A stretch of DNA of 64,000 nt from JANTGF01 sp963750735 (GTDB lineage Bacteria; Bacteroidota; Bacteroidia; Bacteroidales; VadinHA17), in the NCBI GenBank assembly GCA_963750735.1, contig CAVVRY010000007.1, positions 186,001 to 250,000 of the forward strand, written 5' to 3'. Both the position numbers and the translations under genes were made by a program. Positions 1 to 9,787 of this stretch are shown here, piece after piece. The notes beneath the pieces were generated by a model, which saw only the letters and a program-made list of their open reading frames with translations, was not told the DNA's origin and searched no databases. Numbering within the stretch: position 1 is the first letter of the stretch; each line of letters begins with the position of its first letter.

Positions 1-2
1 AA

Positions 3-395
3 TCCTCTGACCCGGTTGATCAAATGAGTTCCAGACCAGATTTCATTATCCTAGGATATCCAGTAATTTCATTTACCGATTCTATTGCTCATATGGGGTC
101 CAGATCCAATCTCCTGGGCAATTATTTATCTCCAGAACTTAAGACTGAATTTTCTAATGAACTTCAGGTTACCAACGATACACCCCCAGCTTTTCTATTT
201 CATGCTGCCGACGACAAAGGAGTATTACCAGCCAACAGCATAGTTTTTTATAACGCTCTATTAAAACATGGCGTTTTTTCAGAGTTACTTATCCTACCGG
301 AAGGAGGACATGGTTTTTCATTGGCCATAGGGAAGCCACATGTTAACATCTGGACTAAAAATTGTGAGATCTGGCTTAAATATATCAACCAATAA
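3..395 (+). CDS. Alpha/beta-hydrolase (acetyl-esterase-like), C-terminal part
   Basis: The reading frame is open from the left edge, so this is the 3' end of a gene that starts outside the window. The remaining ~130 residues match the C-terminal half of secreted BD-FAE/acetyl-xylan-esterase-type hydrolases: an SSRPDF segment, then HAADDKGV carrying the catalytic Asp, and GGHGF carrying the catalytic His. The nucleophile Ser lies upstream and cannot be seen. An ATG at 24 is internal to conserved sequence and is not the start. The likely role is removing acetyl or other ester groups from glycans, in keeping with the sulfatases and glycosidases that follow. The family is clear; the substrate is not. 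Confidence 0.8.
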   Translation, partial: SSDPVDQMSSRPDFIILGYPVISFTDSIAHMGSRSNLLGNYLSPELKTEFSNELQVTNDTPPAFLFHAADDKGVLPANSIVFYNALLKHGVFSELLILPEGGHGFSLAIGKPHVNIWTKNCEIWLKYINQ

Positions 396-421
396 ATGTA
401 TTTTTAATTTTATTTTATAAA

Positions 422-1690
422 ATGACCTCAAAAGAAAGAGTTGCAGCTTCATTAAGTCATACCTCACCCGATCAAATTGCTGTTGATTTTGGAGCCACTC
501 CTGTAACCGGAATACACGTCCTTGCGATTCAAAACCTTCGGAATTTTTTTGGTCTGCAAGAAAAAGATATTAAGGTTACTGAACCATATCAGATGCTTGG
601 TGAAGTTGAAGAAGACCTGGCAGAAATTCTGGGAATAGATACTATAGGAATTTCTCCACGAAATACAATGTTTGGATTTCCTAATGAAAACTGGAAAGAG
701 TTTAAAACACCATGGGAACAGGTTGTGCTTGTTCCGGGTATGTTTAACATTACTCACAATGAGGTTGGAGATGTATTGATGTACCCAGAAGGTGATACAA
801 GCGTTGAACCTTCAGCAAAAATGCCTGTTAACGGTTTTTTCTTTGATGCATTGATCCGTCAGGTTCCAATTGAGGAGGAAAAGCTAGATCCGATTGATAA
901 TCTTGAGGAATTTAATGAAATTTCTGACCAGGATTTAGAATATTTCAGGAAGGAAGTTGAAAAGCATTCAAATTCAGGGAAAGCTATTGTTGCCAACTTT
1001 GGTGGAACCGCTATTGGTGACATAGCATTGGTTCCTGGACTAAACCTGAAGAAGCCAAAAGGAATACGGGATGTAACTGAGTGGTATATGTCTACAATAA
1101 TGAGAACAGACTACATACATGATGTATTTTCAAAACAAACTGAGATCGCAGTTTCCAATTTGGAGAAAATCTACAAACAGGTTGGCAATCAGGTTGATGT
1201 TGCTTTTATATGTGGTACCGATTTTGGCACCCAGGATTCACAATTTTGCTCCTCAGATACCTTCCTTTCTCTATATGCTCCGTATTACAGGCAAATAAAC
1301 AATTGGATCCATCAAAACACTTCATGGAAGACCTTTAAGCATTCGTGTGGAGCTGTTGAACCATTCATGAAACATTTTATAAGTGCAGGATTTGACATTA
1401 TTAACCCGGTGCAAACAAACGCAGCAGGCATGGATCCTAAACTCCTGAAAGAAAAATATGGAAATGACCTGGTTTTTTGGGGTGGTGGTGTAGATACACA
1501 AAAAGTTCTGCCATTTGGAACTGAGAAGGAGGTTGAAGCTCATGTTTTGAATCATTGTGAGGTGTTTTCAAAAGATGGTGGATATGTTTTTAATACAATC
1601 CATAATCTTCAGGCTAATGTTCCTCTAAATAATATTATTTCAATGTTACGCGCATTAGATATATTTAACGGAAAACAACCAACATTTTAA
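422..1690 (+). CDS. Uroporphyrinogen decarboxylase-fold methyltransferase-like protein
   Basis: This 422-residue protein has no signal peptide and is probably cytoplasmic. It opens like UroD/MtaA-family proteins (MTSKERV followed by a DFGA segment). It carries an H-S-C-G motif (His307, Cys309) that matches the HxC zinc site of MtaA/CmuA-type methyltransferases, followed by a TIM-barrel end with GGGVDTQ. True heme-pathway UroD lacks the HxC site and is shorter, so a haem role is unlikely. It starts 26 bases after the esterase and ends 11 bases before a DUF1080 gene, so it belongs to the glycan gene train. Demethylation of O-methyl sugars is a possible role but is inference only. Confidence 0.75.
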   Translation: MTSKERVAASLSHTSPDQIAVDFGATPVTGIHVLAIQNLRNFFGLQEKDIKVTEPYQMLGEVEEDLAEILGIDTIGISPRNTMFGFPNENWKEFKTPWEQVVLVPGMFNITHNEVGDVLMYPEGDTSVEPSAKMPVNGFFFDALIRQVPIEEEKLDPIDNLEEFNEISDQDLEYFRKEVEKHSNSGKAIVANFGGTAIGDIALVPGLNLKKPKGIRDVTEWYMSTIMRTDYIHDVFSKQTEIAVSNLEKIYKQVGNQVDVAFICGTDFGTQDSQFCSSDTFLSLYAPYYRQINNWIHQNTSWKTFKHSCGAVEPFMKHFISAGFDIINPVQTNAAGMDPKLLKEKYGNDLVFWGGGVDTQKVLPFGTEKEVEAHVLNHCEVFSKDGGYVFNTIHNLQANVPLNNIISMLRALDIFNGKQPTF

Positions 1691-1701
1691 CAACAAATAT
1701 T

Positions 1702-2484
1702 ATGAAGTATTTTTTGATCTTAATTTTGATTACTCTTGCATCATGCAATCAGAAACAAAAGAATTCTGCTGATTCTGAATGGATAAAATTATTCAATGGA
1801 AAAGATCTTTCCGATTGGACAATTAAGTTTTCAGGGTCTGAATTAAACGAAAACTATAAAAACACTTTTTACGTTGAAAATGGCATATTAAAGGTATCAT
1901 ATGATGAATATGACGAGTTTAATGGAGAGTTTGGCCATATATTCTATAGTAAAGAGAAGTTTTCAAATTATATTTTACGAGTAGAATACAGGTTCGTTGG
2001 AGAACAGGTTAAAGGTGGACCAGAATGGGCAATTAAGAACAATGGCTTGATGCTTCATTGTCAATCAGCGGAAAGTATGCTAATTGATCAAGATTTCCCT
2101 GTCTCTATTGAGGTGCAATTACTTGGCGGCTATAACGATAATGAAAGACCAACTGCTAACTTGTGTACTCCAGGAACTCACGTAAATATGGATGGGCAAC
2201 TTTTTACCAGTCATTGTACCAATTCATCTTCAAAAACTTATCGGGGAGAGGAATGGGTAACTGTTGAAATCTATGTACATGGAAACCAACGCATTCAACA
2301 TGTAATTGAAGGTGATACTGTACTTTCATATTCAAATCCAATTGTAGGAGGAGGTAATGTTCCAGCTGATTATCCCTTACCTGAGGGAACACCGATTACC
2401 GAGGGTTACATTTCCCTTCAGGCTGAAAGTCATTCTACTGAGTTTAGAAAGATTGAACTGTTGGTTCTTCCAGAAAAAGAATAA
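1702..2484 (+). CDS. DUF1080 (3-keto-disaccharide hydrolase domain) lipoprotein
   Basis: A 260-residue exported lipoprotein: hydrophobic N-terminus ending in LASC (lipid-modified Cys near residue 15). The rest is one DUF1080 domain, a concanavalin-like jelly roll, beginning with the diagnostic LFNGKDLSDW. Some members of this family hydrolyse 3-keto-glycosides made by Gfo/Idh oxidoreductases, and such oxidoreductases occur at 9.8 and 30.1 kb. The gene sits 11 bases after the UroD-like gene and just before a sulfatase. A purely carbohydrate-binding role cannot be excluded. Confidence 0.85.
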   Translation: MKYFLILILITLASCNQKQKNSADSEWIKLFNGKDLSDWTIKFSGSELNENYKNTFYVENGILKVSYDEYDEFNGEFGHIFYSKEKFSNYILRVEYRFVGEQVKGGPEWAIKNNGLMLHCQSAESMLIDQDFPVSIEVQLLGGYNDNERPTANLCTPGTHVNMDGQLFTSHCTNSSSKTYRGEEWVTVEIYVHGNQRIQHVIEGDTVLSYSNPIVGGGNVPADYPLPEGTPITEGYISLQAESHSTEFRKIELLVLPEKE

Positions 2485-2521
2485 ATTAAAATTGAAAATT
2501 AACTATACTAATTTTTCCATT

Positions 2522-4108
2522 ATGTCAAACAAAATATCTTTCAGGTCCCTTATTATATTTGGGATTATGATAGCTTCATTGTCCATGATCTCATGTAAAG
2601 AACAAAAGCAAGACATTCAGCCCAACATTCTTTTTATAATGAGTGATGATCATGCTGAACAAGCCATAAGTGCGTATGGAAGTAAATTAATTAAAACCCC
2701 TAACATTGATCGAATTGCAAATGAAGGAATTCTATTTAAAAATAGTTTTGTAACAAACTCAATTTGTGCACCAAGTCGGGCTGTACTCCTCACTGGAAAA
2801 TATAGCCACTTGAATGGTTTACGTGATAACAGGGATGAATTTGATGGAAGTCAGGTAACTTTTCCAAAGATCCTCCAAGCTACAGGTTATCAGACATATA
2901 TGATGGGAAAGTGGCATCTAAAGACAGATCCAACTGGGTTTGATGACTGGAAGATTCTCATTGGCCAGGGAGAATACTATAATCCCAGGTTTAAGGAAAA
3001 TGGTGAACAAAAAAGATATACTGGTTATACCACTGACCTGATTACTGATATGGCCATCGAAACATTGGAAAAACGGAATAAAGAGAAGCCATTTTGTATG
3101 CTGGTACATCATAAAGCGCCACATAGGAATTGGATGCCAAATCCTAAATACTTTGATGAATATAAGGATGTTGACCTTCCGATACCTGAATCTTTTTACG
3201 ATACCTATGAAGGAAGAGAAGCTGGTGAGGAAGCGGACATGAGAATTGATGATATGTATCTTTCTCTGGATATGAAGCTACTTCCAGGTTTTTATTCGGA
3301 AGAAACTGGGACTGGTGGGAATAAAAATGCTGCCAAAAATATTGAACAGAGTTGGTATAATAGCTATAATAGCCTTAATGAAGAGCAGAAAGCAGCATGG
3401 GATGCTCATTATATGCCAATAAATGAAGAGTTTAAAAATAGTAACCTTAAAGGGAAAGCCCTTCTGGAATGGAAATACCAGCGCTATATAAAAGATTATT
3501 TGCGGTGCATATTATCAGTTGATGAGAGTGTAGGACGTCTTCTTGATTATCTTGACAAGGAAGGTCTGGCAGAAAATACCATTGTTGTATATACCTCTGA
3601 TCAAGGATTTTATCTTGGTGAGCACGGATGGTACGATAAGCGATTTATGTATGAAGAGTCCCTGGGTATGCCTTTGGTAATGAGATATCCTGGAGAAATT
3701 CAAGAAGGAATAAAATCAAATGATATTGTTTTAAATTTGGACTTCGCACCTACCTTCCTTGATTATGCCAAGGCAGAAGTACCACAAGAAATGCAGGGCA
3801 GTTCACTTCGCCATTTGTTAAACAATAAAGATAACGGTGAATGGAGGAACTCAATGTATTACCATTACTACGAATTTCCACATGGCTGGCATATGGTAAA
3901 GCAACATTATGGCATTCGAACTGAACGATATAAGTTAATCCATTTCTACAACGATATAGATCAGTGGGAGCTCTACGATCTTGAGAATGATCCGAATGAA
4001 ATGGACAATATTTATGATCTCCCTGAAAACAAAGAAATAGTTGAATCTCTTAAGAAGGAACTAATACTATTGCAAGAAAAATATAGAGATACTGGCAGTC
4101 TAAATTAA
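2522..4108 (+). CDS. Family S1 sulfatase, GlcNAc-6-sulfatase-like, lipoprotein
   Basis: A 528-residue formylglycine-dependent sulfatase. The signature C-A-P-S-R has its Cys at residue 82, to be oxidised to formylglycine; metal-ligand segment SDDHA lies near residue 41. A signal peptide ends in MISC (Cys25), so it is probably a lipoprotein. The start was placed at the ATG at 2522, because an in-frame ATG at 2357 would overlap the preceding gene and put the signal peptide inside the protein. The HLNGLRDN stretch and the inserted helical region around residues 250-330 resemble S1 sulfatases acting on 6-O-sulfated hexosamine or mucin glycans, but the subfamily is not certain. Confidence 0.9.
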   Translation: MSNKISFRSLIIFGIMIASLSMISCKEQKQDIQPNILFIMSDDHAEQAISAYGSKLIKTPNIDRIANEGILFKNSFVTNSICAPSRAVLLTGKYSHLNGLRDNRDEFDGSQVTFPKILQATGYQTYMMGKWHLKTDPTGFDDWKILIGQGEYYNPRFKENGEQKRYTGYTTDLITDMAIETLEKRNKEKPFCMLVHHKAPHRNWMPNPKYFDEYKDVDLPIPESFYDTYEGREAGEEADMRIDDMYLSLDMKLLPGFYSEETGTGGNKNAAKNIEQSWYNSYNSLNEEQKAAWDAHYMPINEEFKNSNLKGKALLEWKYQRYIKDYLRCILSVDESVGRLLDYLDKEGLAENTIVVYTSDQGFYLGEHGWYDKRFMYEESLGMPLVMRYPGEIQEGIKSNDIVLNLDFAPTFLDYAKAEVPQEMQGSSLRHLLNNKDNGEWRNSMYYHYYEFPHGWHMVKQHYGIRTERYKLIHFYNDIDQWELYDLENDPNEMDNIYDLPENKEIVESLKKELILLQEKYRDTGSLN

Positions 4109-4158
4109 TTTGAAATAATTTTTAAGGGCCATTCCTGACAAGTTCTTATACATTTTTA

Positions 4159-5403
4159 ATGAAAAAACTACATTCAATTGAAGGCAAATCCATATGTTGG
4201 ATTTTAACAGCATTTATTCTTTTTTCAAGTACTCTTCTCACTAAGGGACAAAATAGACAAATATCCCCCACTCCACCTATGGGATGGATGACATGGAACC
4301 AGTTTGGTCCGGACATAAGTGATGACCTAATTATTGAGATGGCCGATGCCATGATAAAGAGTGGAATGGCTGCTGCCGGTTATACTTACTTAATAATAGA
4401 TGATCTCTGGCAAGGAGAAAGAGATTCTAATGGAGTACTACAGCCTGATCCAAATAAATTTCCCAGAGGAATAAAGGCTTTAGCTGATTCAATACACATA
4501 CGCGGATTAAAACTCGGCATCTATTCTGATGCTGCTAATAAAACCTGTGGTGGTGCTATTGCAAGTTATGGTTTTGAAGATATTGATGCTCAGACGTATG
4601 CAGAATGGGGTATAGATTATCTAAAATATGATTATTGTAATGCTCCTAAAGATAAAGATTCAGCTATAGTGAGGTATAAAAAAATGGCAGATGCCTTGCA
4701 AAAAACAGGCCGAGATATTGTATTTGCCATTTGTGAATGGGGCCAAAGAGAACCCTGGAAATGGGGACCTCAGGTTGGAGGACAACTGTGGAGGACAACC
4801 TGGGATATAAGAGATACCTGGAAAAGTAGTAAATACGATGCCGGTCATGCCGGAATTTTAAATATCCTTGATAGACAAGTGGGATTAGAGAAATATTCAG
4901 GTCCAGGAAAATGGAATGATCCTGATATGTTGATAGTTGGACTTAATGGAAAAGGCAAGTCGTCTTCACACGGGGATGCAAAAGGATGTACTTTGGAGGA
5001 ATACCAGTCACAGATGAGTCTATGGTGCTTGATAAATGCTCCTCTGATTGCCTCCAATGATCTTCGAGCAATGGACCATGAAATAAAAGCTATTCTTACA
5101 AATGCTGAGGCAATTGCCATAAATCAGGATCCTCTTGGCAGACAGGCTTCTAAAATATATTCAAATAGTAGCGTAGAATATTGGCGTAAGCCATTATCGG
5201 ATGGTTCTGTAATCCTAGGTATTTTAAACCGTCAGTTAAATGAAATAAAGGTGGAAATTGCGTTCAACGATATTGGATTGGATGGCCAATATATGATTAG
5301 AGATCTCTGGGAACACAATAATGCAGGCTTTTTTAAGGATGCACTGGAGTCTTCTGTTCCAGGGCATGGAGTGCGCTTATTGAAATTTACACCTGTAAAA
5401 TAA
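4159..5403 (+). CDS. Alpha-galactosidase, glycoside hydrolase family 27
   Basis: A 414-residue exported GH27 enzyme with an N-terminal hydrophobic signal ending around residue 30. Family landmarks are PPMGWMTWNQF near residue 39, DDLW near 81, LKYDYC with the catalytic nucleophile Asp158, and WDIRDTW with the likely acid/base Asp216. The C-terminal ~80 residues form the small beta domain of GH27. The enzyme would release terminal alpha-D-galactose (or another alpha-linked residue) in the periplasm. The stop codon at 5403 is followed one base later by the ATG of the next sulfatase, which implies translational coupling. Confidence 0.92.
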   Translation: MKKLHSIEGKSICWILTAFILFSSTLLTKGQNRQISPTPPMGWMTWNQFGPDISDDLIIEMADAMIKSGMAAAGYTYLIIDDLWQGERDSNGVLQPDPNKFPRGIKALADSIHIRGLKLGIYSDAANKTCGGAIASYGFEDIDAQTYAEWGIDYLKYDYCNAPKDKDSAIVRYKKMADALQKTGRDIVFAICEWGQREPWKWGPQVGGQLWRTTWDIRDTWKSSKYDAGHAGILNILDRQVGLEKYSGPGKWNDPDMLIVGLNGKGKSSSHGDAKGCTLEEYQSQMSLWCLINAPLIASNDLRAMDHEIKAILTNAEAIAINQDPLGRQASKIYSNSSVEYWRKPLSDGSVILGILNRQLNEIKVEIAFNDIGLDGQYMIRDLWEHNNAGFFKDALESSVPGHGVRLLKFTPVK

Positions 5404-5404
5404 A

Positions 5405-6956
5405 ATGACACAAATTATTAGTAGATTCTGCAAATACTTCCTGGTAGTTTTTATAACACTCTTATCATTATCCTGTAAGCAGGAAAAAACTGAAAAACCA
5501 AATATTATTCTTTTTCTGGTAGATGACATGGGTTGGCAGGATACATCTGTCCCTTTCCACACAAACCTAACCGATTTTAATAATAGATATAATACTCCGG
5601 CAATGGAGAGGTTGGCCTCGGAAGGAATGAAATTTACCCAGGCTTATGCAAGTTCTGTATGCTCGCCAACCAGAATTAGCTTGATGACTGGAATGAATGC
5701 AGCAAGTCATCGAGTTACAAATTGGACCCTCAAAAAAAATACAAGTACCGATCACGCAAGTGAAATACTCAAACTCCCTGAATGGAATGTAAATGGAATG
5801 AGTCCAATCCCAGGCATTGAAAATACAGTGTATGCAACTCCACTGCCTCAAATTCTAAAGGACAATGGTTACTTTACCATCCATTGTGGAAAAGCACATC
5901 TTGGAGCTATAGGTACACCTGCTGCTGATCCTTTAAATATTGGATTTGAAATAAATATCGCCGGACATGCAGCCGGAGCACCAGGAAGTTATTATGCGAA
6001 TAAGAATTTTGGAAATAAAACAGATGAATATACACTTCCATGGGGTGTTCCGGGACTTGAGATATACTATGGAAAAGATATATATCTGACTGAGGCCTTA
6101 ACACAGGAAGCTATAAAAGCAATGGATAGCTCACTAATTTCAGATAAGCCTTTCTTTCTTTATATGGCTCATTATGCAGTGCACACGCCTATTCAGGAGG
6201 ATCCACGTTTCTTCAACAAGTATATTTCTGATTCATTGCCAATTGTTGAATCCAAATATGCATCCATGGTTGAATCTATGGATAAAAGCCTGGGTGATTT
6301 AATGCAATACCTGGATGAAAAAGGGATATCTGAAAATACCATAATTCTTTTTATGTCAGATAATGGTGGCCTCAGTGCCGTAGCCAGGGGTGGGATACCT
6401 CATACACACAACCTCCCATTGTCAAGCGGTAAAGGTTCAGCACATGAAGGAGGAATCCGAGAACCTATGATTGTAAAATGGCCACATGTGGTTTCCGGTG
6501 GTTCTGTATGTAAGGATTACCTTATTATTGAAGATTTTTTTCCTACTATCCTGGAATTGGCAGGCATATCATTATATGAAAGTGTTCAAAAAATAGACGG
6601 GATTAGCTTCGTTCCCTTCCTGAAAAATTCTTACCAGACAGCCAAAGATAGAAAATTATTCTGGCATTTTCCAAACAGCTGGGGACCGACCGGACCAGGT
6701 ATAGGGGCCTCAAGTACTATCAGGAAGGGAGACTGGAAACTAATATACTACCACTCAGATCAGAGCTTTGAACTGTTTAATTTGAAAGAAGATATTGGTG
6801 AATCAGACTAACCTCGAAAATAAGGAGCCCGATAAATTAAAAGAATTGGTAAAGGAACTTTCCGACTTCTTACGAGAAACTGAAGCACAGATGCCTGTTA
6901 TTAAGAAATCAGGAAAACAGGTACCTTACCCTGACGATATTACCCTGTCTGATTAA
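5405..6956 (+). CDS. Family S1 sulfatase, arylsulfatase-like (one apparent frameshift near the 3' end)
   Basis: A formylglycine sulfatase with C-S-P-T-R (Cys86), LVDDMGW metal ligands near residue 39, and a lipoprotein signal ending LSLSC (Cys24). In the frame as given the protein stops at 6811 after GESD. Moving by one base at about 6806 restores a normal sulfatase C-terminus (TNLENKEPDKLKE through ITLSD) that stops at 6956. The total length of 1552 bases is one more than a multiple of three, consistent with one inserted base and a 516-residue protein. The gene follows the GH27 gene by one base. Confidence 0.88.
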
Positions 6957-6974
6957 TCTGACAATTATATTTAA

Positions 6975-9731
6975 ATGAACCGACCTGGAATCAATTTAAT
7001 CTGCATTTTCATTGCTCTTTTTACCGGATGTGGTCAAAGCTGGCAAGATGAATCTATTTCTCTTGAAGGAATCTGGAAATTTCAAATAGATTCTTTAAAT
7101 GAAGGCATTGCAAATGAATGGTATAATTCTGAATTATCTGATGTCATTAGATTACCTGGCAGCACCGATGAAGCAAAAAAAGGAACTAAAACTCTGGGGT
7201 CTGACTATGGCAATCTTACACGTGAATATTCTTATATTGGACCTGCCTGGTACCAAAAAGAGGTAAATATTCCATCTGCCTGGAAGGATAAAGAAATCCA
7301 CCTTTTTCTGGAAAGGGTTTTATGGGAATCTCGCATATACCTTGATGGAGTGCAAAAAGGTGTCGTGGATGCAATGGGAACTCCACATATTTATAATCTG
7401 GGGAAACTCAAGCCTGGGAAACATGTACTTACTATCCGTGTTAGCAATGAAATGATTCACAATATCGGAGACAAAGGACATATCTATACTGCTTATACTC
7501 AAAGTATTTGGAACGGTATTGTGGGTCGCATTGAAATTCAGGCAGAAAGCTCAAAAAAGATTCTCACCATCAGGACTTTTCCTGATATTGATAAGGATAA
7601 ACTGGAGTTGGAAATAAAATATGACTTTCAAGAAGCTAACCGATCTAATTATTCTGTGGAAATTGAAATTTCTGACATTGAAACAGAAGAAAGTTTACTG
7701 CAAACAACTGAACTATTAATTAATCAAAACCGGATTGAAATTCCCTTATATGGGAAATTAGAGACTTGGGATGAATTTAATCCTCAACTTTATCAATTAA
7801 GATGCAATCTGAAATTAGGTAATAAAATAATTCACCAAAAGATTATTGATTTCGGCTATTCACAAGTCAGTCACAATGGGACACATGTGCTCATGAACAA
7901 CAAGCCGGTATTTCTCCGTGGAAATCTTGATTGCGTTCATTTCCCGCTAACCGGTTATCCTTCTTGTGAGGTAGAAGATTGGGAGAGAATATTCAGAATT
8001 TACAAAGACTATGGGTTGAATCATGTCCGTTTTCATTCCTGGTGTCCGCCAGAGGCTGCTTTTGTTGCAGCTGACCGACTTGGAATTTATATTCAGGCAG
8101 AAGTAATCTGGCTCGATTGGTGGATGAATAAAGATATGATTGCCGAAGGAAGGCCAGAGATGGATACAAAAGGGCACCCTCCTGGCCTCGGATTTGAAAC
8201 AAAAAGGGATAGTTTTGTGGTAGCTGAAATAAACAGAGTAATAAATACTTATGGAAACCATCCATCCTTTATTATGTTTTGTATCGGAAATGAACTGGGA
8301 AATTCAGATTTCTATACAATGGAAAATTGGATAAAAAAAGTGAAAGAGAATGATCCTCGACGATTATATGCTCTGTCAACTGCCAGGGAAATCACACCCA
8401 CAGATGATTATTCAGCCACTCACAATATACCCGGATTAGGTCGAACAAGAGGATTGAATGGTCCGCGTACTAACTGGAATTTTGAGGAATCATATGGAAA
8501 GGCAAAAATCCCAATTATAGCACATGAAATTGGACAGTGGCCTGTCTATCCTGAATGGTCTGAAATTGATAAGTATACAGGGGTATTTAAAGCAAGAAAT
8601 CTTAAAGAATTTAGAGAAATGGCCCGAAATAACGGAGTTATTGAACAGGACAAGGATTTCCATGCAGCCTCGGGGGCATTGAACCAGATTATGTACAAAT
8701 ATGAAACCGAATCATTTCTTCGCACAAAAAGCTGTGCGGGTGTGCAACTTCTTAGCATGCAGGATTACCAGGGTCAGGGGGAAGCATTAATAGGATGGCT
8801 CGACTGCTTCTGGGATTCAAAAAACATTACTACTCCCGAAAAGTTTCGGAGTCACTTCAATTCAACTGTTCCATTGCTTCAAATAGAAAAATTTAACTGG
8901 ACATCCAATGAAACTTTCATAGCTGGATTACAAGTATCTCACTTTGGAGAAAACGATCTGGACGAAGATGTTTTAATTACAATAGAAAATGAATCAGGTA
9001 AAACTGTTTACACAGATAGATTTTCTGATAATTCTTTTATTAGGGGCAGCCTTACAGAAATAGGAAATATAAAATATCCTTTAATTAATATAAATCCTCC
9101 TCAAAAACTAACCATTCGTGTTAGTTTAGAAAATACCACCTTCTCCAATGAATGGAACATATGGGTATTTCCTGAAAAAATTACTTCTATCGAAACGAAT
9201 GAGATTCTTATTGCAGAGAAATATGATGATACTGTAGTAAATGAATTAAGAAATGGAGGAAAAGTTTTATTGATTTCAAATAAATTGGGTTCAGAAATAA
9301 ACTCAGTGGATGCAAATTTTTATCCTCTTTACTGGTCACTATCCTTTTTTCCTGGTCAAGGGAAAACCAATATAGGATTATTACTTCAAGATGATCATCC
9401 TGCCTTTAAACACTTCCCAACTTCATACCATAGTAACTGGCAATGGGAAGCCATAAGTTCTGATGCAAAAGGATTCATCTTGAATCATATGCCAGCGGAT
9501 TATTTGCCAATAGCTCAGCCTGTGGATGATTTTCACAGGAATAATAAAGTAGGTAGCATTTTTGAATTAAAAATTGGCAATGGAAAATTAATAGTTTGCG
9601 GCTACCCAATCTTAAATGAGGATAATCCCGTATCCCGGCAATTGTATTACAGTCTCATAGAGTATATGAACTCTGAAGAATTCAAACCCAGCTATGATAT
9701 TGACCCAGCCAAACTGAATAATATGTTCTGA
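6975..9731 (+). CDS. Glycoside hydrolase family 2 enzyme, lipoprotein
   Basis: A 918-residue GH2-type protein with a lipoprotein signal ending FTGC (near residue 19). Domain order is a jelly-roll sugar-binding domain (about 25-190), an immunoglobulin-like domain (about 190-300), a TIM-barrel catalytic domain (about 300-600) and further beta domains. The catalytic pair is visible: acid/base Glu440 in CIGNELG and nucleophile Glu518 in AHEIGQW. The family includes beta-galactosidases, glucuronidases and mannosidases, and nothing visible fixes the substrate. The long C-terminal extension (about 600-918) is typical of large Bacteroidota GH2 proteins. Confidence 0.9.
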   Translation: MNRPGINLICIFIALFTGCGQSWQDESISLEGIWKFQIDSLNEGIANEWYNSELSDVIRLPGSTDEAKKGTKTLGSDYGNLTREYSYIGPAWYQKEVNIPSAWKDKEIHLFLERVLWESRIYLDGVQKGVVDAMGTPHIYNLGKLKPGKHVLTIRVSNEMIHNIGDKGHIYTAYTQSIWNGIVGRIEIQAESSKKILTIRTFPDIDKDKLELEIKYDFQEANRSNYSVEIEISDIETEESLLQTTELLINQNRIEIPLYGKLETWDEFNPQLYQLRCNLKLGNKIIHQKIIDFGYSQVSHNGTHVLMNNKPVFLRGNLDCVHFPLTGYPSCEVEDWERIFRIYKDYGLNHVRFHSWCPPEAAFVAADRLGIYIQAEVIWLDWWMNKDMIAEGRPEMDTKGHPPGLGFETKRDSFVVAEINRVINTYGNHPSFIMFCIGNELGNSDFYTMENWIKKVKENDPRRLYALSTAREITPTDDYSATHNIPGLGRTRGLNGPRTNWNFEESYGKAKIPIIAHEIGQWPVYPEWSEIDKYTGVFKARNLKEFREMARNNGVIEQDKDFHAASGALNQIMYKYETESFLRTKSCAGVQLLSMQDYQGQGEALIGWLDCFWDSKNITTPEKFRSHFNSTVPLLQIEKFNWTSNETFIAGLQVSHFGENDLDEDVLITIENESGKTVYTDRFSDNSFIRGSLTEIGNIKYPLININPPQKLTIRVSLENTTFSNEWNIWVFPEKITSIETNEILIAEKYDDTVVNELRNGGKVLLISNKLGSEINSVDANFYPLYWSLSFFPGQGKTNIGLLLQDDHPAFKHFPTSYHSNWQWEAISSDAKGFILNHMPADYLPIAQPVDDFHRNNKVGSIFELKIGNGKLIVCGYPILNEDNPVSRQLYYSLIEYMNSEEFKPSYDIDPAKLNNMF

Positions 9732-9787
9732 TTTATTTAAAATATTATATCTTTATTGACTTCATTCAACCTGAAATAAAATTGCAT

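Noticed and set aside
2357..2521. An upstream start for the first sulfatase
   Set aside because: It overlaps the DUF1080 gene and would bury the lipoprotein signal, which begins at 2522.
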